DNA of 5,260 nt from an uncultured Lachnospiraceae bacterium (GTDB lineage: Bacteria > Bacillota > Clostridia > Lachnospirales > Lachnospiraceae), in NCBI GenBank assembly GCA_949935685.1, contig CATLGN010000149.1:1-5260 (forward strand). The letters run 5' to 3'. This document shows positions 1 to 5,005 of this stretch, piece after piece. Position numbers and translations under genes: made by a program. How positions within the stretch are numbered: the first letter of the stretch is position 1; each line of letters opens with the position of its first letter. The notes below the pieces were generated by a model. The model had not been told where the DNA came from. It worked only from the letters and a program-made list of their open reading frames with translations, and did no database searches.

Positions 1-195
1 CTCTGTGTTGTCTGCGCCCATGTCCTCTGTCTCTGCGTTCTCCGCGCCGGCGTCCTCGGTTTCCGGTGTTTCCGTATCTTCCACCGGCGCCGCTTCTGTC
101 TCCGGCGCTGCCGCACCTTCCTGTGCAGCGCATCCGACTGCCATTGCCGATGTCATCATAACCGCAAGCATCACTGCCGCCATTCTCTTTTTCAT
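1..195 (-). CDS. N-terminus of a secreted lipoprotein (partial)
   Basis: This is the first 65 codons of a gene that runs off the left edge. The start MKKRMAAVMLAVMMTSAMAVGC is a classic lipoprotein signal peptide: positive residues (K2, K3, R4), a hydrophobic Met/Ala-rich core, then a lipobox-like A-V-G-C with Cys22 as the predicted lipidated residue. After it comes a low-complexity Ala/Glu/Pro/Thr linker (residues ~23-65), as often found between the lipid anchor and the folded domain of Gram-positive lipoproteins. The start is supported by AGGAGG at 203-208, 7 nt upstream of ATG. The folded domain lies outside the window, so the function is unknown; a substrate-binding protein of an ABC transporter is common for this architecture but cannot be shown. 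The gene has its own promoter at 239-267. Confidence 0.85.
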   Translation of the reverse strand, partial: MKKRMAAVMLAVMMTSAMAVGCAAQEGAAAPETEAAPVEDTETPETEDAGAENAETEDMGADNTE

Positions 196-238
196 AATCT
201 TTCCTCCTGTTTGTGACTGAATTTTCGCTACAAGCAGG

Positions 239-267
239 AGTATATAAGATTGCTTTTCATTTGTAAA
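239..267 (-). promoter_or_regulatory. Sigma-A promoter of the lipoprotein gene
   Basis: On the minus strand there is a -35 TTTACA (262-267) and a -10 TATACT (239-244) separated by exactly 17 bp. Each hexamer differs from consensus by one base. It lies about 45 bp upstream of the lipoprotein start codon, leaving room for a short leader with the ribosome binding site. Confidence 0.75.
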
Positions 268-273
268 CAATAT

Positions 274-332
274 ATGAACAAAAATAAGGTTTTCTTAATA
301 TTTGTTCATTATTTATTCATATTCTTAAGAAA
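274..332. promoter_or_regulatory. Interlaced inverted repeats upstream of the lipoprotein promoter
   Basis: A perfect 9-bp inverted repeat, ATGAACAAA (274-282) and TTTGTTCAT (301-309), starts 7 bp upstream of the -35 box of the lipoprotein promoter. It is interlaced with a second one, TTTCTTAA (291-298) and TTAAGAAA (325-332), which ends just after the stop codon of the cytidylate-kinase-like gene. The position fits a regulator binding site, and the outer pair could also form a weak AT-rich hairpin behind the upstream gene. There is no GC-rich stem with a clear T-run, so I do not call a terminator. Functional role is inference. Confidence 0.35.
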
Positions 333-334
333 AT

Positions 335-937
335 TTACAGAGACGGATACAGATTTTCCAGAATATCCACACACCGCTCAATGCCCAGTCTGCCCCGGTC
401 CAGCGAAATATCGTAATTGCTGATGTCGCCCCATTTGTACTCCGTGTAATAATTATAATAAACACTGCGCTGTTTATCGGTTTTGCGAATCAGCGCCGCA
501 GCCTCGTCCCGGGAAAGATTATAATGCCGTTTGACTACTTCCAGCTTTGTCTCCATATCCGCATGGATAAACACACTGAGCATCCTCTGGTTATCCCGCA
601 GTATGTAATCCGCCCCTCTGCCGATAATAATGCAGGGACTCTGACCCGCAAGATCTTTGATAATCTCCGCCTGCAGGCTGAATAATTCCTCATTCATCGG
701 AATCTTTTTCATCTGATACTCCAGCCCCACTTCCATGGAAAACTCATACCACTTCCGATTGATCCGCTTTTCATCCACTTCCAGAAGCGACGCATAATCC
801 GCCTCACTCCGTTTCGATGCCATTTCAATCAACGCCATATCATAGTACGGTATGTGCAGTCTGTCCGACAATGCCTTACCGATTTTCCTTCCGCCGCTGC
901 CAAACTGGCGGCTGATCACGATTACCTGATTGCTCAT
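335..937 (-). CDS. Cytidylate-kinase-like family protein
   Basis: The 200-residue protein begins MSNQVIVISRQFGSGGRKIG. This is the P-loop region typical of the cytidylate-kinase-like family (Cytidylate_kin2), with the G-S-G-G-R-K-I-G-K nucleotide-binding loop at residues 13-21 followed by the family's I-P-Y-Y-D (29-33). Other family-like features are the IIIGRGADYIL stretch (103-113), the hydrophobic strand SVFIHA (121-126) and an Arg/Lys/Tyr-rich lid-like region (RKTDKQRSVYYNYY, 151-164). Family members are P-loop kinases thought to act on nucleotides, but most, including this group, have no proven substrate. Classic CMP kinases (Cmk) are about 220-230 residues and differ in sequence. The start at 937 is preferred because GGGAG lies 9 nt upstream; an in-frame ATG at 946 has only 3 nt of spacing. 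It lies downstream of mutM in the same direction but has its own promoter at 966-994. Exact role uncertain. Confidence 0.85.
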   Translation of the reverse strand: MSNQVIVISRQFGSGGRKIGKALSDRLHIPYYDMALIEMASKRSEADYASLLEVDEKRINRKWYEFSMEVGLEYQMKKIPMNEELFSLQAEIIKDLAGQSPCIIIGRGADYILRDNQRMLSVFIHADMETKLEVVKRHYNLSRDEAAALIRKTDKQRSVYYNYYTEYKWGDISNYDISLDRGRLGIERCVDILENLYPSL

Positions 938-965
938 ATACGTCATCTCCCTTCCTGTTACTATC

Positions 966-994
966 AGTATAACCGGTAAACAGGCGCGTGTAAA
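966..994 (-). promoter_or_regulatory. Sigma-A promoter of the cytidylate-kinase-like gene
   Basis: Minus strand: -35 TTTACA (989-994), 17-bp spacer, -10 TATACT (966-971). It sits in the 75-bp gap between the mutM stop and the start of the cytidylate-kinase-like gene, with the -10 about 28 bp from the start codon. The hexamers and spacing are identical to those of the lipoprotein promoter, and both share TTGTTTACA at the -35. Confidence 0.75.
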
Positions 995-1012
995 CAATTC
1001 TCCGGTATCTTT

Positions 1013-1921
1013 TCAGCCAGTGATACTGCCCGTAAAGCTATGTTTCTTTGCGCCGCCTGTCTGTAATACGGGATCCCTATATGGGTATCCTTCTCCATTC
1101 TTCTGACAGGCAGGACAGTACACACTACTCCTGCCGCCAACCACAATACGGCAAAGCCTTTCTCCGCATTTCGTACAGGGTTTGCCCTCCTGCCCGTAAA
1201 CCCGCAAAAATGGCGTATTGCGGTAGTCCTGCCCCTTGGTTTCTAAATATTCCTCCGGCGTTATTTCGTTCGCTTTGGTAAAATAAGAAATGCGCTCCGG
1301 GACAGCGGCGGCAAGCCGTTCCCATTCTTCCATATTCAGGCTGTTTGCCGGACGTGCCGGATAAATCCCCGCCGTAAACAAAATCTCGTCAGAATAGATA
1401 TTGCCTATGCCTGCAATAACGCTCTGATCTAACAGACAACTCTTCACGGCTTTTTTTCGTTTTCCCAAACGGATGTTCAAGTATTCGGCAGTAAGCAGCC
1501 TGTCAGACGGCTCTGCGCCTAATTTTTCAATGCCGCTGTATGTATCGGCTTCGTCTCTTTTCAGCAGCCAAAACCGCCCGAAGCGGCGTGTGTCGGAAAA
1601 CCGTAATTCTTTGCCGTTACTTAGGCTGAAAATGATGTGTGTATGCTTTTCTTCCGGGCAGTCAGCCGGGGTAATCAATAAGCAGCCCGTCATTCGTAAA
1701 TGCACAATCATACGATCATTGCTGTTTAACTGGATCACAAGGAATTTTCCCCTGCGTGTCATGTGGGAAACGGTCTGTCCTTTCAGCCGACTGCAAAATT
1801 CATCAGCCGCAGGGTAAGCCGTAACCTCCGGGCGTCTTACCGTTACATTTTCAATCGTAAGCCCCTGTATCTGTGGCTCAATCACTCTTTTTATTGTCTC
1901 AACTTCCGGCAGTTCCGGCAT
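1013..1921 (-). CDS. mutM: Formamidopyrimidine-DNA glycosylase (Fpg/MutM)
   Basis: This is a base-excision-repair enzyme that removes oxidised purines such as 8-oxoguanine and Fapy lesions and cleaves the strand by beta,delta-elimination. The 302-residue protein carries the hallmark N-terminus MPELPEVET: Pro2 is the Schiff-base nucleophile after Met removal and Glu3 is catalytic. Also present are RRGK with Lys59, HLRMTG (75-80), RRFGR (112-116) of the lesion-recognition region, GIGNIYSDE with Asn174 in the helix-two-turn-helix, and a C-terminal zinc finger with Cys249, Cys252, Cys269 and Cys272 and the finger-loop Arg264. Because Pro2 must become the N-terminus, translation has to start at 1921 even though the frame stays open upstream through a repeat array. 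AAGGTG lies 6 nt before the ATG. The protein has about 29 residues after the last zinc-finger CQ, longer than typical 270-276-residue members. No promoter was recognised upstream. Confidence 0.97.
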   Translation of the reverse strand: MPELPEVETIKRVIEPQIQGLTIENVTVRRPEVTAYPAADEFCSRLKGQTVSHMTRRGKFLVIQLNSNDRMIVHLRMTGCLLITPADCPEEKHTHIIFSLSNGKELRFSDTRRFGRFWLLKRDEADTYSGIEKLGAEPSDRLLTAEYLNIRLGKRKKAVKSCLLDQSVIAGIGNIYSDEILFTAGIYPARPANSLNMEEWERLAAAVPERISYFTKANEITPEEYLETKGQDYRNTPFLRVYGQEGKPCTKCGERLCRIVVGGRSSVYCPACQKNGEGYPYRDPVLQTGGAKKHSFTGSITG

Positions 1922-1935
1922 GGTTATCACCTTTG

Positions 1936-2083
1936 CGCTCCGCTCCGGTCGGCGCAAAACATGCGTCCCCCGGACGCATTGCTCTACGCTCCGCTCCGGT
2001 CGGCGCAAAGCATGCGTCCCCCGGACGCATTGCTCTACGCTCCGCTCCGGTCGGCGCAAAGCACGCGTCCCCCGGACGCATTG
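1936..2083. repeat. 51-bp tandem repeat, about 2.9 copies, abutting the mutM leader
   Basis: Three near-identical units begin at 1936, 1987 and 2038, with a period of exactly 51 bp. The third lacks only its last few bases. Differences between units are single bases (for example AAAACATG, AAAGCATG, AAAGCACG). Each unit holds a palindrome ATGCGTCC-CCC-GGACGCAT (1961-1979, 2012-2030; one mismatch in the third at 2063-2081) and a GC-rich CTCCGCTCCGGTCGGCGC segment. In the first unit that segment is flanked by TTTGCGC (1932-1938) and GCGCAAA (1952-1958), which can pair. Because 51 is a multiple of three, several frames stay open on both strands and give 17-residue peptide repeats; these are most likely not translated as proteins. 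The array fills the gap between the radical SAM remnant and the mutM ribosome binding site. Confidence 0.9.
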
Positions 2084-2084
2084 C

Positions 2085-2550
2085 GCCCTTTCTTGTAGAT
2101 TTTTTTATCTGTTCGTAGTAAAAATAATTGACAATCATATATTTCATGGTACAAAGGGTAAAGCTGCGGGTATTTTCCCTTTCTATAGTCCATAATGACG
2201 GTTTTGTAAGCACCCCGCAGGTTGCGGTTTTCCAAGCATATCAGATTGCATTGTGACATTGCCCGCCGTATAATCGCTTTTATGTCCGTAATGCCGGGAA
2301 ATATCGGGGAGATAAGGCAGGTAGTGCGCACACCTGCAAGATAAAACGCTTTCATGGCGGCAAGCCGCCTTTCTATCGAAACGGCATTATCCATATCCTC
2401 CCGAAAATTTTCGTCCAGTGTGTTAATAGACCACGAAACACGGGCATTAGGAAACGATTTTGTCAAGTCAAGGTCACGCAGTATCAAATCGGATTTTGTG
2501 GCAATGGAGAGCTTTGCGCCGCTTCCTTTTAGCTGTTCCAGTAAAGCCCT
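2085..2550 (-). pseudogene. Decayed radical SAM protein (SPL-type, 'mobile pair protein B'-like), C-terminal fragment
   Basis: Reading down from 2550 the frame gives ALLEQLKGSGAKLSIATKSD, then residues typical of the SPL/photolyase-repair-like radical SAM family (COG1533), including VSWSINTLDE, FREDMD, SIERRLAAMK and ISPIFPGITD, ending near LYPLYHEIY. From memory it resembles most closely the proteins annotated 'radical SAM mobile pair protein B', found in Clostridia integrative elements. The N-terminal half with the CxxxCxxC cluster-binding motif is absent: an in-frame TGA at 2551-2553 closes the frame and the DNA beyond it is unrelated. Near the 3' end the expected continuation YYEQIKKSTRKGA is in another frame (about 2085-2125), implying a one-base indel in a T-rich run. 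No start or ribosome binding site is evident, so this is a non-functional remnant. Confidence 0.75.
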
Positions 2551-2627
2551 TCATGGCGCAGGACAATCTTACAGAACGCATGAAACGCATATTCAATACG
2601 CTCTATGAACGGTTCAGAATATCTCAT
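2529..2627 (-). pseudogene. N-terminal scrap of an element-encoded sigma-70-like protein (tentative)
   Basis: This is a 32-codon frame starting MRYSEPFIERIEYAFHAFCK and ending at TAA. It has a good ribosome binding site, AAGGGAG, 9 nt upstream. The first ~26 residues (through IVLRHE) recall the start of small sigma-70-like proteins carried by Clostridia conjugative elements, which run to well over 100 residues. At about 2550 the similarity stops and the DNA passes, out of frame, into the radical SAM remnant, so the last codons are junction sequence. The identity rests on recalled similarity of a short stretch; the truncation itself is clear if that identity is right. Confidence 0.4.
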
Positions 2628-2629
2628 TT

Positions 2630-2842
2630 TCACTCACTCCCTTTCTTCCAGTAGGGGATTATTACAACAAACTCCCATACAGCATAAAGCGGTACAGGCA
2701 TTTTGGTAATATGCGTTATCAAGACATACTAAATGATATGTGTGTTCATACTCATAGGCGCAATAGCCCTTGCTAATGGCTCGGCTTTTTTTGACAGGCC
2801 AATGGCTACCCGATTTTGTTGTTGACATATTTTGTATTTCAT
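2630..2842 (-). pseudogene. Small unknown ORF with an internal amber stop, upstream of the sigma-like scrap
   Basis: An ATG at 2842 has a good ribosome binding site (AAAGGAAA about 5 nt upstream). It reads 37 codons (MKYKICQQQNRVAIGLSKKA..., ending NTHII) to a TAG at 2729-2731. The same frame then continues for 32 codons, hydrophobic in part (PLYAVWEFVVIIPYW), to a TGA at 2630-2632, just 2 nt before the ATG of the sigma-like scrap. The tight spacing suggests one former gene of about 69 codons interrupted by a stop. A different frame in the same DNA (2634-2906) is open for about 90 codons with seven cysteines near its end, but it starts at TTG without a ribosome binding site. I do not recognise either product and cannot decide which frame was coding. 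Confidence 0.3.
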
Positions 2843-2952
2843 CACGATTTCCTTTGTCTGCTGACTTTATAGAAATAGCTTTTTTGAACATAAAGAGAGC
2901 CGACAAATCTGTGATTTTTGCTGTAAACGACAGGATTTTTTTCGGAATAATT

Positions 2953-3522
2953 TTATTTCAGACACCTCGCAATCTTTTTTGTTATCCGCTTAGGCAGTCC
3001 TTTCTTATTCTTTGCATTTGCACACACCACTTTTCCCACCGGTTTCATGCCTGCGGTCCTGAAAAATTCGTCCATACTGCGGATCGCCCCTCTGCTCTGT
3101 CCGAATATCCACGAAAAAGGCGCAGGGGTATTGCAGGAAGTCAAAATCATATATTGCTTCCCCCGTAAGCGTGGTTTTGGAAATGTATCTGTTTCTTCCA
3201 TAGCTGTTCCCAGCAATCGGTCAAATACGTTTTTGACAGGAGCCGGAACATTCGCCCAATAGACAGGGGCGGCAAGGATAACAAGCCGACTCTTATGTAA
3301 TAACAGGGCAATTTCCTGTATATCATCTTTCTGGACGCAAATATGCGTATCCATACAAATCCGGCAGCCTGTACAGAAAGAAAGTTCCTTTTCATACAGA
3401 TTGATTTTCGTTACAGCATACCCCGCCTGTTCAGCTTTATGAACTGCCAAATTCAACATGGCAGCTGTCGTTCCGTCTGTATGAGGACTGCCTAAAATGG
3501 CAAGCGCATTTTTTTCATTCAT
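2953..3522 (-). CDS. Flavodoxin-family NAD(P)H-dependent FMN oxidoreductase
   Basis: The 189-residue cytoplasmic protein has a flavodoxin-like fold of the NADPH-dependent FMN reductase type. It has an FMN-phosphate loop GSPHTDGTT (11-19) after the first strand, a Cys-rich motif C50-TG-C53-RI-C56 followed by C62 and V-Q-K-D-D (63-67), and PVYWANVPAPVKNVFDRL (86-103), the usual flavin-contacting loop and helix. The Cys-rich motif recurs in the 'iron-sulfur flavoprotein/oxidoreductase' branch, some of which bind a cluster; only family knowledge supports that here. A ...NVFDRL...PRLRGKQYMIL linker and a C-terminal basic tail (KKGLPKRITKK) complete it. The ATG at 3522 is preferred: AGAGGGG ends 6 nt before it, whereas the ATG at 3528 directly abuts that site. 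The tetR stop codon lies 2 nt upstream, so translation is probably coupled. Substrate unknown; likely quinone, azo/nitro or flavin reduction in a stress response. Confidence 0.88.
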   Translation of the reverse strand: MNEKNALAILGSPHTDGTTAAMLNLAVHKAEQAGYAVTKINLYEKELSFCTGCRICMDTHICVQKDDIQEIALLLHKSRLVILAAPVYWANVPAPVKNVFDRLLGTAMEETDTFPKPRLRGKQYMILTSCNTPAPFSWIFGQSRGAIRSMDEFFRTAGMKPVGKVVCANAKNKKGLPKRITKKIARCLK

Positions 3523-3524
3523 AA

Positions 3525-4163
3525 TCATCCCCTCTTTGTCGCAATCGAATGGTAAACAAGAGAAAAACCATATTCCAAAAATTTTATTTTTGATAAACCC
3601 ATTGACTTTTTAATATATTCTTCTTTGTTAGCGGCAAGTTGAATGATTCCGGAAAGCATACCCCAAAAATTCAATATGGCAGGCATAATTTCCAAATCAT
3701 CCCGTAAATCCCCCTTTTCCATGCCGAATAACAAAAAGTCTTTTATCTTTTCATTTATTTCTTCCCCGATTTGATAAGTTTCCTTTTCTTCCGGCAAATA
3801 GTTTTTGCTCTCAAAATCAATGTTGATTTTATCCAATACCATTTTGAAATAAAAAGGAAATTCCTCTTGATACTGCACCAGCCCGCGGCAGATAAAGTCG
3901 TATCTTGCTTTCGTGGCTTCATGCTGTATCAGCGCAGAAGATATATAGCCGTCAAGTTTCTTCATACTGTTCAATGCCAAAATGCCGACAATCTCCTCCT
4001 TGTTTTCAAAATATACATATAATGTTGCCTTACTGTATCCGGCGGCTTTCGCTATATCGTCCATAGAAACCGCGGCAATCCCCCTTTCCATAAATAAAGC
4101 GGATGCCGCAGACACTATGTTTTCCCGGTGTACGCTTCTAGGCTCTTTCTTTCTTCGTCCCAT
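3525..4163 (-). CDS. TetR/AcrR-family transcriptional repressor
   Basis: The protein is 212 residues, a normal length for the family. A basic N-terminus (MGRRKKEPR) is followed by the TetR DNA-binding domain at about residues 12-58: helix 1 with IVSAASALFMERG, then SMDDIAKAAGYSKATLYVYF, the helix-turn-helix, and the conserved F-x-N-K-E-E that starts helix 4. The C-terminal two thirds is an all-helical ligand/dimerisation domain with no recognisable ligand signature. The ATG at 4163 has AAGGAGG about 6 nt upstream. The gene is first in an operon with the flavodoxin-like oxidoreductase, whose start follows this stop by 2 nt. Its promoter is overlapped by a perfect palindrome (4180-4202), so it probably represses itself and the oxidoreductase until an unknown effector binds. 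This is inference from arrangement. Confidence 0.93.
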   Translation of the reverse strand: MGRRKKEPRSVHRENIVSAASALFMERGIAAVSMDDIAKAAGYSKATLYVYFENKEEIVGILALNSMKKLDGYISSALIQHEATKARYDFICRGLVQYQEEFPFYFKMVLDKINIDFESKNYLPEEKETYQIGEEINEKIKDFLLFGMEKGDLRDDLEIMPAILNFWGMLSGIIQLAANKEEYIKKSMGLSKIKFLEYGFSLVYHSIATKRG

Positions 4164-4179
4164 GGGTTCCTCCTTGCAG

Positions 4180-4202
4180 TAATTAAACTTACAGTTTAAT
4201 TA
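4180..4202. promoter_or_regulatory. Probable TetR operator (perfect 10-3-10 palindrome)
   Basis: TAATTAAACT (4180-4189) and AGTTTAATTA (4193-4202) are exact inverted repeats separated by TAC. The site covers the transcription start area and four bases of the -10 box of the tetR promoter and lies 17 bp upstream of the tetR ATG. Size, symmetry and position fit a TetR-family operator whose occupation would block transcription. No binding data can be seen from sequence. Confidence 0.75.
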
Positions 4203-4227
4203 TATAGAGAGTGTTCCTTCTTGTCAA
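4199..4227 (-). promoter_or_regulatory. Consensus sigma-A promoter of the tetR-oxidoreductase operon
   Basis: The minus strand carries a perfect -35 TTGACA (4222-4227), a 17-bp spacer and a perfect -10 TATAAT (4199-4204). An unmodified consensus promoter would be very strong, which fits a design where output is held down by the overlapping operator. Confidence 0.85.
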
Positions 4228-4294
4228 TGAGGTTTAGCGATAAATGTATTATGGCAACTTGCAAGTCCCTATCCGTAGCAGAAATTTTATCATT

Positions 4295-4387
4295 TTATTT
4301 GGAATTTCCCAAAATAGTAGCGGCATATTGTAAATCCCGCAGTATGCAATATTGGTTGACATAGGCCCTTATTTCTTCTCTGTCCAT
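4295..4387 (-). CDS. Possible 30-codon small ORF, unknown
   Basis: The peptide MDREEIRAYVNQYCILRDLQ continues with ten more residues to a TAA. Upstream is a purine-rich GTGGGGGAC run about 5 nt from the ATG, a fair ribosome binding site. Composition looks protein-like (helical, charged start), but 30 codons is too short to argue from. The frame also stays open for a further 32 codons past the TAA, up to the tetR promoter, so this may instead be the start of a decayed longer gene. I do not recognise it. It lies upstream of tetR in the same direction. Confidence 0.25.
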   Translation of the reverse strand: MDREEIRAYVNQYCILRDLQYAATILGNSK

Positions 4388-4538
4388 ATCGTCCCCCACT
4401 TTCTTATGATGATAGACAGTCTAATATTGGACATTGTAATCTCAGACATTTTATACTTCGTCAAGATGCTTTGGATCGATTTTTACGACAAACGCATAAA
4501 TAAACAGACTGTGAACATTTCAGAAACCGAAGCGGACA

Positions 4539-4831
4539 GAAACGGAAAAGTCTGCGATGCAACATACTTCCGGCATAGGCGCAGCATTGCGGCCGGGCAT
4601 CTTGCGGAAGGTATTAGCGGTTCTTATCGCTGTGTCCTCGCCCGCAATTTCCGGACAGGGATGTCCGGAAAAGGCCGACCTGCGCCCGGATGGCGCATGG
4701 AGGCCGGTTGCACGCCTGTCGGCATCCGTTGCCACAGCGATTAGAACCGCTTATGCCTGTAGCCCGATGCCCGGCTGCAATGCTGCGCCCATGCCGGAAA
4801 GTCATACTACAATCAGGATTTTTTCCGTTTC
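4539..4831. repeat. Long imperfect inverted repeat (~293 bp) with nested hairpins
   Basis: The outer ends GAAACGGAAAA (4539-4549) and TTTTCCGTTTC (4821-4831) are exact complements. Inside, the 67-nt core arms 4568-4634 and 4733-4799 pair at about 57 of 67 positions with no gaps, differing mainly in one patch of nine bases. The roughly 98-nt centre folds further: TTTCCGGAC (4648-4656) with GTCCGGAAA (4663-4671), GCCGAC (4674-4679) with GTCGGC (4718-4723), and within the latter TGCGCC (4681-4686) with GGCGCA (4692-4697). The element is clearly GC-richer than the AT-rich DNA on both sides. It could be a non-autonomous mobile element, two small dispersed repeats in opposite orientation, or a structured RNA. 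No obvious target-site duplication was seen at the outermost ends. Confidence 0.85.
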
Positions 4832-5005
4832 CCAATTCCCATATATTTTGTGTTATAGTATTCTATATGCTTTTGTTTCTCTCATCTTTCCCTTATCCGA
4901 ATGCGTAATGTCCTATGGGAAGGTATCATCTGAGAAAAACTTTAAGAGAAAATTCAACTGCGCTAAATTTAGTGTTTTCATCAGAAATCGGAGAGGTGTC
5001 AGACA

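Larger units (their letters stand above)
4205..5005. other. About 800 bp without a convincing large gene
   Basis: From the tetR promoter to the VOC start I see no protein of ordinary size that looks real. The contents are a possible 30-codon ORF (4295-4387), an AT-rich stretch (about 4388-4538), the GC-rich folded element (4539-4831) and an AT-rich leader before the VOC gene (4832-5005). Long open frames across the GC-rich element exist on both strands, but they mirror each other because the DNA is an inverted repeat, so they are not treated as genes. For the VOC gene only a weak promoter-like match (TTTAAG at 4941, 17 bp, TAAATT) is visible. Confidence 0.6.

Noticed and set aside
5..220. Ser/Ala-rich plus-strand ORF at the left edge
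   Set aside because: It is the complement of the lipoprotein signal peptide and Glu/Ala/Pro/Thr linker; the minus-strand frame has the signal peptide, lipobox, ribosome binding site and promoter.
1922..2059. N-terminal extension of mutM by 46 codons encoding a 17-residue repeat
   Set aside because: MutM needs Pro2 exposed as the N-terminal nucleophile, and the start at 1921 has its own ribosome binding site. The extension is only the 51-bp repeat read in frame.
1936..2083. CRISPR array
   Set aside because: The whole 51-bp unit is repeated with no variable spacers, there are fewer than three full copies, and there are no cas genes.
1899..2213. Protein ending in a repeat of M-R-P-G-D-A-C-F-A-P-T-G-A-E-R
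   Set aside because: It is made of the frameshifted tail of the radical SAM remnant running into the 51-bp repeat, not an independent gene.
3997..4163. Possible complete novel defence system around the TetR gene
   Set aside because: The neighbours are an ordinary oxidoreductase and a VOC gene; no nuclease, ATPase, toxin-antitoxin or reverse transcriptase signature was found on either strand.
4648..4671. Rho-independent terminator (9-bp stem, 6-nt loop)
   Set aside because: There is no T-run after the stem on either strand, and the hairpin is part of the larger folded element.
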